Assembly: GCF_016545825.1 (NCBI RefSeq) | Contig: NC_052614.1 | Location: 13,410,559 to 13,474,558, forward strand | Source: Eucalyptus grandis | Taxonomy: Eukaryota; Streptophyta; Magnoliopsida; Myrtales; Myrtaceae | Reading direction: 5' to 3' | DNA: 64,000 nt | Shown here: positions 1 to 14,110 of the stretch, piece after piece | Numbering within the stretch: position 1 is the first letter of the stretch | Layout: every line of letters begins with the position of its first letter | The notes under the pieces: model-generated | Told to the model about the DNA's origin: nothing | Seen by the model: only the letters and a program-made list of their open reading frames with translations | Databases searched by the model: none | Position numbers and translations under genes: made by a program

Positions 1-34
1 CCCATCTCATACTGCAAGCAAAAATTGATGGGCT

Positions 35-199
35 TCACTGCATAAGGCTCCGAAACCCTGCTTCAGTGATACGTTGCCAGAATGCATGGCCTACTGGATC
101 CAAGATTTTCTTGCCATTTTCAAGACTTTCAATGTCTAATCTCTTGTTGGCCAAAATTGTAAAAGAGTGTCCAATGTTACAAATAACTCTGAAAGTCAT
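35..199 (-). other. 54-codon ORF inside the last visible QUA2-like intron
   Basis: The intron after the 357-660 exon fills positions 1-356 and runs off the window. It contains an ATG-to-TGA frame on the minus strand from 199 to 35. The peptide looks protein-like rather than random: it includes IESLENGKKILDPVGHAFW and QRITEAGFRSLMQ. It does not match the QUA2 C-terminus, and I do not recognise it. It may be chance, an old inserted fragment, or an alternative exon. Confidence 0.2.
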
Positions 200-356
200 C
201 TTCTCTTAAATGTACGATGTTAACGAATAGCTGTGAAAAATTTCTCCTCCTCCCACCAATTCAGATAGAATCCTAAGCTGGACAAGAATAGTCCTTGGGA
301 TAAAAATTTCCATAGACATAACAGGAAGTAAGGTTAGAAGAAAGAGGCCAAATTAC

Positions 357-3300
357 CAATCATGCCGCACACCAACAAGGCCTCTGTCAAGAATCATTGG
401 CAGGTAGTTGGGAGCACCAGTTGGGACCACATTCATGACCCAAACAAATTTTCCTGCTTCGAGCAATGCTGCATTAAAACCACCAAAATGAGCATTCATG
501 TCCAGTACATTGCGAACCATGTTATATGGTGGTGAGGGATCTTCATCTCCAGGCCTTTTAGGATGATCCGAGAATATCAATGGCGACAAGAGAGACCAAT
601 ATTCACGGACAGCTGCTTTCCAGTTGTCTGTGTCCTCGGAAAAGTCTTCTGGATGCAGACCTGACATAATGCATTACAAATTATCTCATCATCATTCATG
701 ACTTGATGCAATAACCACCTACAAAAAAAATGCTGAAATTACAGTATAAGTTTACCATAAAGCTTAAGTTCAGTCACATTCAAATTAGCCCTAGAAGGCC
801 AAGTTGTCTTTTCTTCTATAGGGATCCACCGCTTGCTTCTAGTTCCTCCAATACACCCTTGAAGCGGGCGGTAGGAAGGAGATTCTACATCTTGGGCTTT
901 ACTGCAGATTGGAGGGCCCAAACCAGGGTTCCTGCTTATTTAAGCATTAAATGTAAGCATTACAGGGCTAGGAAGATCTTAATGTGCCAGATATCTATAT
1001 GCATATATTTGGGTTTGCAAGCAACAGATGTCACGAACACCAACGTAAACATCCATGAAGATTGCCTTACCTGGAACTATAACAACTTGTTTTGCTAGTC
1101 TTTTTCCATACAACAGTTTCATCTTGCTGTGATAACAACTCCCAGCACAGACTTTCAGCAAAATCCTGAATGAACTTCCACCGTTTCTTATATACTTTAA
1201 TACGAGTATTCCCATGAGCATTTGTAATTGGGGAAGTCCAGACAAAATATCCACCAGGTTTAAGAACTCGATCTGCTTCTAACAGGTACTTTCCATCTAC
1301 AGATAGAGGAGGAATACAAGCGATAAGAGTATAGAAAGCACAGTAACAGGAAATGAGTGAGTTTTCGTTTTAGTTCCAACATCTAAAATACATCAAGATA
1401 TTCTAATTGCAAGAGAATGTTATCTAGCTGCCTTGCCAATCAATACATTAATGCTATGGTAAACCTCTTTGGAAAACTTAAGATTATTCTACCTCTCGTT
1501 CATAATAAGTTCACACAAAAAGCATTGGTAGCTGAAGTTTGTCTACATTTCTGTGGCATTTGATGATCTCCTTGTAGAAATAATAGTTGAATGCACAGAT
1601 GTAGATATGACTACAGCACCTCAACACGATCCATTCATATAAATGGTCAGTAAGAAAGCAAAAACGAGTCCTGATGACTTGCTTAAATTAATTTAAAGTA
1701 TTCATAGAAGGAAAACTGCTCAACCTACACATATTGCTCTAAATCAACATTGAAAACACTTGATAAGCAATATAGAAACCAAAAATGCTATCTGGCTGAG
1801 ACTTTCTTCCATTTATATTCCAATCAGGAAGTATCATGATTCCGCATTAAGTAACAAAAGTAGCTCAGTTTATAGGAGAGATAACTTCTATTACTGATTT
1901 CATAAAAACTTCCTTAAGGGTGGATCTAAGCTCTAATCTTTTGATGGGCCTATCCTGGACATTATACAGAGCTCAAAGGATATCAAAACAAATAAGTAAG
2001 AAAAAAATTTCATTGCATTTAATCTAATATTTGTGAGTGGACCTCAAACAAACTCAAAGAGATGCTTTTTTGCCTAGTAGGCATAGTAATAAATGAGACC
2101 CCATTTTCTCTAACACTCTTCCAAGAGTAAGCCACAAAGTTATTCATTATACGTAAATCATGCTGGTTAGACAGATGTTTCATGTGAAAGATATTACAAG
2201 TAGACTATGCTTTAACAAAAGTATCAAGAGGCACCTTTTTGGTCCCAATCAATCCCACATCTTAAGCAATGCAGCATGTCAAATGAAAGAGAAGGGTATG
2301 GCAACTGGGTTGTGTTAAGTGAACTGATCATTGCCGGAAGACCCCTTTCAAGGGTCAGTTGAACCTGACTTCCAGAAGTCTCATAGTTTGCGATGCACAT
2401 AGTCAAGAGTTGTTTGGTGAAGAGATGGGCTCCAAAACTACCATAACCACATCCTATATCCAAGATTGTTCTAACCTGAAAATCAACACAAGGAAAAGCT
2501 CAAAGAGAAGTACAAGCAAGTGAAAATATATGATCAACATGCTCTTGGCAACATATAGTGATTAAACAAAAAGTAGGATGTAGAAGTAAAAGCTTTCAGA
2601 ACTAAAATATGAAAATTGTCAATTGGCATATAATATGCCGTCTTTTAACACGAGACTGTAATGAATAACTACAATTTCAGATATCCAGCTAATAGCAATG
2701 CCGGCACGCAGTGCAAGACAAAGTTCCTTTTTCCATGAGACCTAACAGGAAGAAATTAGAAGATGAATATTTCCTTTTTAGTACTCATGGATTATCTCAT
2801 CTTAGGGCCAGTTACGTTTTGATTTAGCTGCAATGAAATCACAAGGAAGATGAATTTGGCCAGAAACGCTGTATATCTTGAATTTGGTTTTATGCATCTA
2901 ACATCACCATCATCCCACTGAAACTGGAGAGCATTAAACATGATAATAAGTGCAACAGTATCTATAGGAGGTAAATAGAAACAATAGATAACACAATCCA
3001 TCGACGCAGGTGGGACTAATAATCAATGGATGAATAATATCTCCACTTACCCCAGCTTTGGTAAGTTCATATTCATTGCTAAGACCAATCATTTTTGCTA
3101 TTTGCTGAGCATAGTCTTCCACGCCATCAAACATTAGAGAAGCTGAACGGAAAGAAATCTGCTCTTCCTCTAGCATCATCATCCTAGAAAGGCAATGGAA
3201 GGGAAATTAATCATATTAAGGGAAATAGAAGTGTGATAAAACTAGCGATATTATTAGCATGTCCACATACCTCTTGGTCAAGCTCCCCGAAGAGAGTACC

Positions 3301-3980
3301 TGCTGGGCAGTAATTTTAGCATTTGGAACCCAGATAATGTCTTTCCCAGTGGGCCACCTCAAAGGGATTTTGTAATTTGTCGGTGGAACAACCAAACAAT
3401 GCTGTTTGACAGAATGCCCACAATGTCGCTCAAACTCATTTCCATCCGAATAGCCCAGAGCAACATTTTCTGAAACATTATAGCACGGAACATAATTCTC
3501 AAACTCATCAGGACAAGCTTCCAATTCTCTCAACTTTGTCGGCCCAAGGGAGAGCTCCCCTATGTCCCACAAATCTGAAAGAACTCGAGCGTGGAGATCC
3601 TTGTAGTGCTGGTTTATATGGCCTCTGGAAGAGGTCGAAATGGAAATTGTCCACCAAAGCGATCCGGTAACAGCAAGAATTACAATCAGGAAAAGACTGG
3701 ATCTCAGAGCAAGCATTATCAAATGGTGCCGCTTCCTAGGACTCCCGGCAGAGCATGGATCGGATGCGAAGCCATTCTCGAGATTAGTGAACTTAGAAGG
3801 GGAGTTACTCGGGTGAAGTAACTGCGACGCGAACTTTAGCGGCGGGTAGCTCTGGTCAGAAGAATCTCTTCTACTCAAATCTTCCTTTTCACTTCTGTCC
3901 TTCATCTGGGAATCCCACAAATCTTGGCTGCCGCCGGAGATCCGCGCTGCGGAACTTCCCCTATGCAGCGGCCTCGACAT
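357..3980 (-). CDS. QUA2-like: QUA2/TSD2-like pectin methyltransferase (PMT family), 3' end missing
   Basis: Coding exons on the minus strand are 3271-3980, 3051-3183, 2235-2475, 1071-1296, 756-931 and 357-660. All introns are GT-AG and the phases agree, giving 596 codons plus 2 nt. The last exon (roughly 90-100 residues) lies beyond the left edge. The start is the ATG at 3980, in a conserved MSxPLxRG opening. Residues 1-86 look cytosolic, and about 87-112 form one membrane span ([17 protein letters not shown]), as in type II Golgi proteins. A lumenal SAM-dependent methyltransferase domain follows. Its glycine-rich motif [14 protein letters not shown] is in exon 3, and [15 protein letters not shown] and [17 protein letters not shown] lie in exons 4 and 6. 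Family members (Arabidopsis QUA2/TSD2) are needed for homogalacturonan synthesis and cell adhesion. The assignment rests on remembered similarity along the whole length. No breaks are visible. Confidence 0.93.
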
Positions 3981-4997
3981 TTCTCGCCTGAATCTTCACC
4001 AAACGAAGCTGGACAGAAAAAAAAATAGTAGCTTTTTCAGCGAGATGAACTCGAGCGCACTTCACTCAAGCACGACGCATCGAGAGAAGAAGCACAACGC
4101 CAAGAATCAATGACCCAACAGGACCCAAGACGCCAAATGCAACTGGATCAATCAAGAAGTCCATGGGGTCGGCCGGACACGACCAGAGAGCGCGTGCCGC
4201 AATCAAAGGAACCACCACCAGATCGGTGCTAAAGACAGTAGCAAGCTTAGATCCATGTACGAGGCAGAGCACGGTGTTTCGTTATGGAACAAAATCGAAA
4301 ACGCACGAGGAAGCAACTCGAAAATTCGGATAAGGATAGAGACCAACCAAGACAAAATCAAGAAAAAAAAAAGAGCAAATGCATTTGTCGGATTGGAGGA
4401 CTACCCAATAGCAGAATCTCTATTTATCAAAAGGCAAAAAGGAAAGGAAAAGAAAAGCAGACGAACTGGAAGAATTCACTTGCGGCGAGTTCGTCACGAG
4501 CTCAAAGTTCGGCATCCGCCGAAACAGAAAGCCGTACCACCCCCCCAAAAGCTCGAAAGGAAAAAAAAAAAACAGCGACCCAGAAAAAAAGAACAGAAAA
4601 AGAACACGGAGAGAGAGAGAAAGAGAGAGACCTGCTCGGATAAAGATCAGCTCACTCGACGACCCACGACGCGGGACGAGGACGGAGCTTCTTCATCTAC
4701 AGTCGCACCACCGAGTGCAGCACCGAAATCTTCCGGGAGGGGCAGCCTCGAGCCGGACTGCAGTCCCGATTGCGATGGCTCTCGGGAGATTCCTCCGGCT
4801 TCTCTCTCTCTCTCTCTCTCTCTCTCTGTGAGATGGTGGGGGAAGCTGGAGGTGTAAGCGGGGAGTGGACGAGGCGAGTGCGAAGGGAGATTTTGTAAGC
4901 AGTCCCGTCGTTCCAGTCGCGACAGAGCTCGTGAAGGCCTGAAAACAGTATTCTATTGAATCGCTGTTAAAAAAAAAAAAATACAATAATGGTGAAC

Positions 4998-5028
<31 letters not shown>

Positions 5029-5040
5029 CTCTCTATAAAG
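3981..5040 (-). promoter_or_regulatory. 5' leader and promoter region of the QUA2-like gene with GA/CT tracts
   Basis: About 1 kb upstream of the ATG holds purine or pyrimidine tracts: GA-rich at 4607-4631, (CT)n at 4800-4827 and (CT)n at 4998-5022. There are also A-rich stretches near 4360-4370 and 4560-4600. GA/CT tracts are typical of plant 5' leaders and core promoters and can bind BBR/BPC proteins. A leader intron is possible, since a CAG acceptor-like site sits a few bases before the ATG, but I cannot fix its donor. Open frames here on the plus strand are low-complexity K/R/E-rich sequence and are not called as genes. Confidence 0.5.
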
Positions 5041-8000
5041 GTCTGGACTTGAGTTGTTTCTTCAACTCCAGCAAGCCAAATTGAAAATGGGTATGCCTTA
5101 AAGACGCAGCCTCGATCTTCATTCGATGGAAGCAGGTCGATCTGGGACACCCGGCATTTCAACTTCGATTCAATCGGATTTAAAGAACTTTTTTTAGATT
5201 CGGGTTGAGATATTCTTTTCCATTTTCATCATAATCATCCTATTCTTTTAATGGCATTGTATGAGTAAAAAATAATATATCAAAAGAGGTTAAGAGGATG
5301 TCTTATAATTATTTCAAATCGGACAAGTGTATCTTTAAAAATAATAAACATAAAATATTTTCATCATTGCGATTGAAATCATCCATATATCTTTAACATG
5401 ACCTCTCAATCAAATCCAAATTCAAATCTTATATAAATAAATAAAAAAATCACGGAGAATCACCATAATGAAACAAAGCAAAAAAGACCCAAATGACAAG
5501 CAGGTGAATTCCCCACATCAAAAGAAGATATATTTTCGCAGGTTCATCTTTGGATCTCTTCGAAAAAATTGCGATTATGAAAAATCACAAATTAAAATAT
5601 AAATGTTTCATGGTCCAAAAAGCCGATTGCCCATCACAACGTTTTCATCATTTTCCTCTTCCTGTCAACAACTTTCGACTCTAATGACACCCTCCCTGCC
5701 CAAAAAAAGAAAAAGAAAAAAAAAAACCTTGGACTCTCCCCTGTTCATTCATCCGGTGATAATGCCTGTGAAAAATGATTTTAACTCGAGTAGCTTTCCA
5801 GCACTCGAAAAGGGGTAATCATCACGTCCGAGGCAGGGCTTCAACCTGAATTACCGATCCTAATCATTTCGAGGGCGGCTTCCCGCTGGTGCTACGTCCA
5901 TTCGGAATTTTACAAAGCGAACCCCCGGATAAAATATTTTAATTACCCTTTTGCTTTTATCGATATAATTAAAAAGGGTTTTTTCAACAAAAAAAAATTA
6001 AAGATGGCAACATCTTGTAAGCGAATCTGGAACGGAATCAAATGAGGTTTTGTTAAATTAGTTCGTAGAATGTATTGGATCGACACCGCGCGACTAACAA
6101 AGAATAATAAAAAAAGAATACATCGTAATCCGTTAGACGCGTAGATTAAATACCTTTTTCCCACGAACAGACCGAAAAGGACTCGGGCCAGTGGTGCAAC
6201 GGAGTAAAGTTAGGGCTAAATAATGCTTAGAATTCAATTATGGAATTGGTCCTATTTAATGCTTGCGTACAGCGAGGGTTTTCAAATTACATAGAATAGA
6301 TGTGATGAGATCAATTTTATAAAAGAAAGCCTCAGTATAAAAACTTGTTAAGTTAACCATTTAAACAAAGCATTTCCGTTTTTAAATTTACATCGACATT
6401 TTTATTAATCGGGCCATTTCATTAAGCATATTCGATGGGTAACTCGAAAAATATACGTTAATATGATTCGATTGAGAATCACGTCCGTAAAATGGATGAA
6501 ACAAGCGATCTAGTAAGCTTTAAAAGAGAAATGGTATGTCTTCCTTATATGATATTTACTTTAATCCGATACTAATTTTTAATTAATCTGATACTAATTT
6601 GACCACCGCGACGATTTTTAATGCGGCTCTAGCTGGGATTGTTGTTTTCACATTACGCAGAAAAAGAGATGGGCCACATGCGGCATGGGTCAACCTTTTG
6701 CGAGGCACTACTAACGAAAAAAAAAAAAACAAAAACAAAAACCTCGGCTGAGGTCAAATGGGAGGGCGAAGCGCGGGCCCCATCGCAAGCCGCTCCGCCC
6801 GAAAAACACACCTGCGCGTGGGGCCCAGCGGTGGGCCCCGCCACCTCCCCATCCGTCGGTGAACCGGCCCGGCGGGTCGCCGGTGGTCGAACCGGTCGCT
6901 GGGAGGGGTGCGCCGCACCGGATCGGATCTCCTTACGTTGGAGTGGAGGGAACGCGGGATTTTTATTTTAATAATAAAATTTTAAAAAAAATTAGTGAAA
7001 ACGAAACGAAACTAACGCGGAATTTTGGACCTTTTCGAGCGGACGAATGAACGTCGGAAGCGGGAGGGGCGGCGTTTAGCGGGGGATAAGGATGAGCTGG
7101 ACGTGATTTTGTCGCTCCGTACGGACCCGCGGCAGGCGCTTGGCGCTTGGTGCATGGGGGCCCCCCGCGCTCTCCATCGGATGACATGATTACGGTCGAC
7201 ATCGCTCCAGCCCAACTTGTTGGTTCAACTCGTCGGGATAATCGATGTGATTATTTGAAATTACGCAGTCGATGCCAATAGCAAGGTACCGTCACATTTC
7301 ACAGATATTTGAAATTTATTCTCTCCGTACATCACGTGATCCAATTTCGATACTTGATTAGATTTGGGTTTGAGTTTAAGAAGCGTTCGGATTGAGTAAA
7401 TCACGGACATCATAGAGCACCTGAATCTTTTTGTTAATCTCATTAGATTGGAATAAGCATAGTTACGGATTTTAAGAAATAGCTAAAGAGTGTTTTTAAA
7501 TTGATTGAGGGGTTTTATAAAAAAAAAAAAAAAAATTTGATTGAGGGATTTGTATTCAAACTTTATTTCGAATTCATATCAAAAACTTACTTGTCAATCA
7601 AGTCATAAGCTCGAGTTTCTAAACTTGTCCAACTCAAATCTAGCACTAGCAAGTTGACTCGAGGGCTCTCAAATGATTTGATGAGATGATGTTTTATTAT
7701 GATGCTATGATGACAAATTTTGTGAAAATCAACAATCTAAAAGTTTAAGGACACGTTTAAATTGATTCTGAAATTTTTGTTTTCTACTTGGTCAAAATTT
7801 CACACCTCGCATAATTTGACTTGGGATTTATTTGGAAGCACTTGAGACTTCCGAGTTATATAATTTGCGCACGTCATTGGTCAGAAATCGATCGATGGGG
7901 CGCATACCTGTATCGAGGAGGACTAGGAAAATATTTCACGAATTCTGGCCCACCCATGAAATCATACACCTTGGAGCACCAAAAAATGAAAGAAGATAAT

Positions 8001-11000
8001 TATCCCAAAAAAAGGAGGAAAAAAAAAAAACATTTCGGGGTGTTGGCCGTACCATGTTTCCGACCCGGCGCAATCTGTCAGAAGGATTAAATTCCGGTTT
8101 ACAACGCTGTGTCCGATCGGTGCAATTCTACCTAAGAAAACAGGAAGAAAAGCTGCCATCGTGGGGTTCCCTCGCCGCTATCCCGTCTTCCTCTTTAATA
8201 TTTGGAATAAGGGCATGACCGATTTCGAAACTTCAATTGGAATAAGCTGCCATATGATGTGATTTTTTAATTTTTAATATATTTAATATTATCCATCTAC
8301 TTTTATTCAATGTGTACCGTGACTCTTGAATTTTAATTTTTTTCAAATACATATTCAATATAATTCTTAAATTATATGCAATGTTATATATTGTCGTTCA
8401 ATTAATTTATTATTAGAGATTATTTTAAATATTTTCATATAATTCATAAATGAATATACCAAAAGTCCATGGAGTACATCGAACAAATTAAAATTTTAAA
8501 TATCACATTAAATATCAAATCAAAGTTCAACATTTGTGTTATTTACCATTTCTATTTCCACCGGCCTTCTAACTAATGCATAAAATGTTCCCGGTTTGAT
8601 TTTTTGCATATCGCGTGTATAATTTGACTTTGAAATTTTACCATTCAATGCGAAATGTGTGACATCCACCATACACAAAACGTACATACATTTCGCACTT
8701 TTAAGTCGCCATAATTAATTATTGTAATTTTTTCAATAGATTGAAAGATTATAGCTTCTCAACGAGATTTAAATAGAGCTTATTAAAAGGGATTGCGGGT
8801 CCATCTCGACACATTTTATTACACCCGATAAAGAAATCTTCAATACAATGTCGGGCAAAAGCCAAAACTCGACTTGGTGAGGCGAGATCGGAAACATCTG
8901 TTATATACTTAGCTCAGAGGCGATACGTAGGAGCATGATCTGAATATTTTTCGTGAAAAATTAGAAATTTCTGACTTTTTGACATTGTTATAGTATTATA
9001 TATATGGTTTCATGTCATTAGAAACGTGTAGCCATGCTTTGCTGGGCAGGGCAGGGCGTGGCATGCATTAGCTTTCCATGCATGTAATGCGTCGGCGCTG
9101 ATACGTAAACTACGTTCTGTCATTGCGCCTTTTTCTCTTGAACGAAAAAGTGGGAACCAAGATGGAGAAAGCACAACAAAATTTACCAAAGACGGCAACT
9201 CCCTTTTGGGTCGTTCCTTTCTTTTATATCCAAACAATCATCTTCTGACCTAGTGGCCGTCGTGTGTGGCTAAACAATTGCAATGAATTGCTTAAAAGTA
9301 ATTAGATCATTGAAAATATTTTTATTATTGAAAATTATTTATGCATATTTTTTTTTATAAACGACTAAAATACTTATCAGTCATGCATTTTATGTAAATA
9401 ATACGAGTGATCACTTTTAGACAAATCATTTTTCAAATAATTCATTTTCAATGAAAATAAATAAACCATTCTCTTCAAATGGACGAACACCATTTTATTG
9501 GTCGGAAAAAATAAAAGAGGGAAAAGTTTCAAAATATTTCAAAGTTAAGATAGTCTCTGACCACGTTACGCTTCTAGAGTTACGATGTAATGGGACAGCT
9601 AGGCAAAGGAGGGGATGATTTGTTAGCCCACTTACGAGACCGTGGTATGCGGATTATAAAATGATTTCTTTTTTAATCTTTAATGGGCGGTCAGATACCA
9701 TTTAATTAGAGCAACTAATCTATATCCCGAGCATGAAATCACGAATCCTAAGTGGGTCTACATCTTCCATTTGACCTTTCCATCTTCTTGATCTTGAATC
9801 CTAAGTGGATCTTGATCTTTCCAGAGTGTTTTATGGACTAATTTTACTAAAAGGTCGTTCTAGGTCTTTTAGAGCACTTACTATGAAATAATTTGATTTT
9901 CGATGTAGTGTTCATTAGGGACATCCTTTCTCTCGAATTAAACTAGTCGTATGCTAATGGCACACGAATATGTTATTGTCTATATTGAATTTAATTGGAT
10001 CAAGCCAATCACATATGAAAAATTCGCGAAACTTGGTCAAATCCATCATAAACACAAATTTTACATGTAATTATTATGCGGCGTAGATTTTTTATTTTAT
10101 TTTAGTTTAATGTTCTCTAGTGTTGATCTGACTACCCTAGAAAAAAGAAGTCCAACTGAAGACCTCTATTGCTACCCATAAATTAAAGCTAATCAAGGAA
10201 GTCAACAGCATACCACGTGAGCCCGGTGGGGGGTTTCGACTCGGCTAACGTGTCTAAATTTTGTTTATTTTTTTATTTTTTAACTAGGAAATATCTGCCG
10301 GCTCCTTTATTTCACTAATTATGGAATAGGGGACCAATAAAGAGATAATAAATAGACACTATTTGCGCAATTATCGCCTAAAAAATTAAAAAAAGAAAAG
10401 AAAAGAAAGACCGTAGTCCAAGACCAGACACCCATATTTTCTGCAATAGCCATCGGCAATAAAAGTCTAGCTAGGCCCGCGAGGCCAACATCAAGCTGAA
10501 GATATAAAACTTCCTGGTGGTCCTTGGACAGATGATCAATAGTCAATCGATAAAAAAAAAACATTTTTAAAAGTATGAGTTATGATTCCAAAATGATGCT
10601 TCCAAATATCTACGCCACATAAATACCGAAATTATATGTCGGGTATTTTTCTTTGGACAAGGACATTGAATCAATTTCCATGCATCACGCAAAATGCAAG
10701 AGACACGTTCTGTCCGTGGAAGACCGTCAATTTTTGAATGGGGTTAAATGCATATGCATTACGCAGGACCACCAGAAAAATTAATTAAAAAGACCATTAT
10801 TATGGGTTTCTCAGTCCACTAAAACCAGATATTGCTAATGGGAGGATCCATGCGAACAACGGCCGGGGACAAACTTTAAGATTTAAATGCAAGAGATCAA
10901 AATTTTAGAACTTAAGTGTTAAATCGATACTTGTTTGCACGCCGTATCTGTCCCAACTTTATTTATTTCGAAAGCTTCTTACCCATTTTTCTCCTTTTTG

Positions 11001-11532
11001 TAATTTGTGTGATCGTTTTTCTTCTTCCTTTTTTTATTGAGGCTTCCCTGTGAATGGATTTGCTTGCGATTAAATGAACTGGACTAAAAGCATATGTTCT
11101 CACCATCAAATTTTTCTTCTTTTCCTCTTTTAAGCTCTTTCTTTTCCCCCTTTTTCGGTTTCGATTTTGCTTTGACGGACCAAAGGTTCGGGGCAAAAGA
11201 GGTCGTCAGCATGATGCAAGAATCAGGATAGCACTTTTTCACTCGCTTTTTATGACATATCGAATCGAGAATATCACCTTTTTCGTTGTACCGATTAAAA
11301 AAATAATATTCAACAATCGCTAACTCTATTGCCGGAGGAAATTAGGGGATTTTGCCTGTGGCCGTCTTCAGCGCATCTCACCTCCCGTGAATTGGGCATC
11401 TTACGCGACCAAAAAAGTCGAGATGAAACCCTCGTTTTGTGTCGGTCGAAGATCGAAACGGGCTCCGCTTATTCTTCACGTTGAAATAAGTATAACTCCG
11501 AATCCGCAAAATCTTCCGTTTCTTGTTAATCC
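5041..11532. other. Gene-free AT-rich intergenic DNA
   Basis: No supported gene is present. The stretch is AT-rich with A/T homopolymers, for example at 7519-7535. One GC-rich island lies at about 6750-7200, with many CGG/CCGG steps but no coherent reading frame or known motif. Two short near-repeats of 'cttgaatcctaagtgg' lie around 9740-9810. The part at 8270-8580 has the phrasing of decayed plant MITE sequence and resembles 13280-13630 loosely. I see no RNA gene. Confidence 0.6.
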
Positions 11533-11923
11533 TAGACCTGTCAAAATAGGTGGGTTGGATGGGGATTAGGTCAAGTAGGAGATGATCCAATGTAAATTGA
11601 TTCAATTTTTTCAACGCAATACAAATTTAATGATGTATAACCAACCGAAGTGCTTACCCTACTTGATCCCTATTACTAAAGCACTACTATATTTACCCAA
11701 TCTAGGAAAATTCATGAGCGAGCGAGCAAGTGTGAGATCAAATTGTAAAGTTAGGTTTGGTCTAAATAAATTATTAACTTATTTAATATCTAAATTATTT
11801 TTGGGTTCTATCATTCTAGACCCATTTACGATCTATGTACTTGAATATAATTAATTCATATAATAACTTAGCTTTTCAATTATGGATTAAGAAATGGGTA
11901 TATAACTCATTTTGACAGGTCTA
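11533..11923. mobile_element. hAT-like MITE, 391 bp
   Basis: The ends form terminal inverted repeats: TAGACCTGTCAAAATAGG on the left and the reverse complement of CATTTTGACAGGTCTA on the right. The flanking 8-mers gttaatcc (11525-11532) and gctaaatc (11924-11931) match at 6 of 8 positions, consistent with an aged 8-bp hAT target duplication. The interior is AT-rich and non-coding. It is a non-autonomous element. The family assignment rests on TIR style and target-site length only. Confidence 0.6.
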
Positions 11924-13275
11924 GCTAAATCTACCACCTCCTACTCTTCTTTGCCTATATGCATTTGATTTAATTGCGTGAAAAAATGGGGAAAGTATTG
12001 GACAAGTGATTCAAAGAGAGATTTGGAGTACGTTAACATTGCGGACGATGCAATGCTCAAGCAGAATTTCCTTAGATGTTATACGATCGGTATAATCAAA
12101 TCTACTTACTTAAATTATTCAAAGGGGTTTGTTTTTGGTATTCGAGTGAATGTGCAAGTAATGAGTATGCAAATGCAGAAAGAGGTTCTGAATCGTGTAC
12201 GGGGGGGCAAAGCTAACTACATGTGCACTGATGAATACATGCCCGGAACTCCAAGATGCCTCTTAAAATCTCTCTATTCCAGCTCTCACCGACGGCCAAA
12301 GAAAATCCAAGAAACAAAGGCTACCCCACTTTTTAATACATCCGCCTAATATTGACAAAAAAAGCTCTAGAGATAAATAAATAAATACGTTTATATATAT
12401 TTTCCTATATATATAAATGGACAACATGCAATGCATGTGATTCAATTATGACCAATTATGCTCTTCCCTGGCTGAAGAGATTCATTGAACTCCCATCGGC
12501 GATAGTGAATGGTGTCAAAACTAAGTTAGATATATGGGGTGATGGAAGCCCTAGGGCTTAATGGTATCGGTCCTATATATAATATAAGGTGAACCAAAAA
12601 TCCGTTTTCGCTTGTCGTGTTAGGATCTGAATGCGCGTGCGATGAACGGGATATATTTGTAAAATAGCCAGATCTCAACACTGGGCGACGAAGAAGTCTG
12701 AGAGGATCAAGGAGATTCCTCCCGGCAGCTCGTTGGCAAAAAATGGTAAAAAGAAATTGGCATGATGAAAGACAGAGAGAAGGATTTTGTTTTTTTTTTC
12801 TAGTTTTGGCGAGAAGAGGCCAATTATTCGCGTCCTTTCTCCATCATCCTGACAATTGCAATTGACGTAGCAACACTAGCAAGCTTAGTTCGGTCCATAC
12901 AAAATCATTTTCATTTGGCCTTCGAAAGCCGAGGAGGCCCGAATCAACGGCCCCAGTTTGGGGACACAGAAAAGGATGGATGGAGGACTACTGCCTTGCG
13001 TGAAATCGCATGAATTTGTCATCCGACTCTCGGTTGAAAGAGGCAAACCGACAGGTCCAAAAAACGATTGCAACGGCAACAACATTGTACAGATGGAACA
13101 TGCTTATCAAGTACACTCGAGAAAGGAAACACATGGGTCACATGCGACTTGGGCGGGACTGATTTTAGACCCATGGGCCATGGCTCTTGTTCTTAGGATT
13201 AAATTACCCCTAACTTTGCATCTTCTTTTGGCCAAGATTGCTTTGCTAATTACATAATACACATATACTATATAA

Positions 13276-13637
13276 GGGGATAATAACACAAATGGCCCTT
13301 GAAATTTGTTTTAACGTGTAATGTGGTCCATAAACTTTTAATTTGTTTGATGTGGTTTTAGACTTTTGATAAATGTTTAATTTAGTCATTGAATTATACA
13401 TAAATGTTCAATGGTTTCCTTGCACTAATTCATGTTCAAGGACAATATTGAATATTTTTATATAGTTTAGGGATTAAATTGAATATGTACAAAAAATTCA
13501 ATGATCACATCGAATAATTTAAAAGGTCATGATTGACATTACGCATTGAGCTAAATTTTAGGGATTATATCAAGTAAATTAAAAGTTCATGAATTACATT
13601 AAACTTCAGAAGCCATTTCTATCATTTTATTTTTCCT
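13276..13637. repeat. Decayed MITE-like element
   Basis: The segment opens with ggggataataacacaaatgg and closes with a loosely inverted counterpart (gccatttctatcattttattt). Between them are repeated phrases of the kind 'aaattaaaagttcatgaattacatt'. Such phrases are common in short non-autonomous plant elements. The boundaries are approximate and no clean target duplication is visible. Confidence 0.35.
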
Positions 13638-14110
13638 TATATATTTATATATGTATAGTGTGTTTTCCTCTACCAATGATTGATTGGAAGAAACTCCATT
13701 TAGTCACATCGTGGCTTGTATTTTTCTTAAAAGAATTTCGTACCTAATTTGATTCCTCATTTTATTTTTTATTTTTTAGCCGTACGCTGTTTTTTTTATT
13801 TATATTTTCATTCGATTGATGTGAATAATTGTAACCTATAAATTAGAAGTTTGGTTGGATCATATTCAAAGAATGGCCTATTGATATCTACAAACTTCAT
13901 CTATACATGCACGACCCCGATCCCATGAACATAAACTTTTATTTCGCCTATAATTTCATGGTTTGATAGTTTTGCAAAGAATATGTTATATTTCATAGGG
14001 TCGTAACAACATCAGAGCCTTGCGAAGCTAATAGGCCAGAAACAAGAAGATCAATTGGCGTTCGAACGAAAAACTACGTGGAGCTACTTCGTCGCCGAGG
14101 TGGCAAACGA

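Noticed and set aside
979..1254. 91-codon frame over QUA2-like exon 4
   Set aside because: It is in the wrong frame. The splice-consistent frame (1071-1296) gives conserved methyltransferase text.
4255..4857. 200-codon plus-strand frame upstream of the QUA2-like gene
   Set aside because: Low-complexity K/R/E/S composition over GA and CT tracts, antisense to the leader. No domain.
6750..7200. GC-rich island as a possible gene or rDNA fragment
   Set aside because: No rRNA similarity recognised, no coherent frame and no splice signals.
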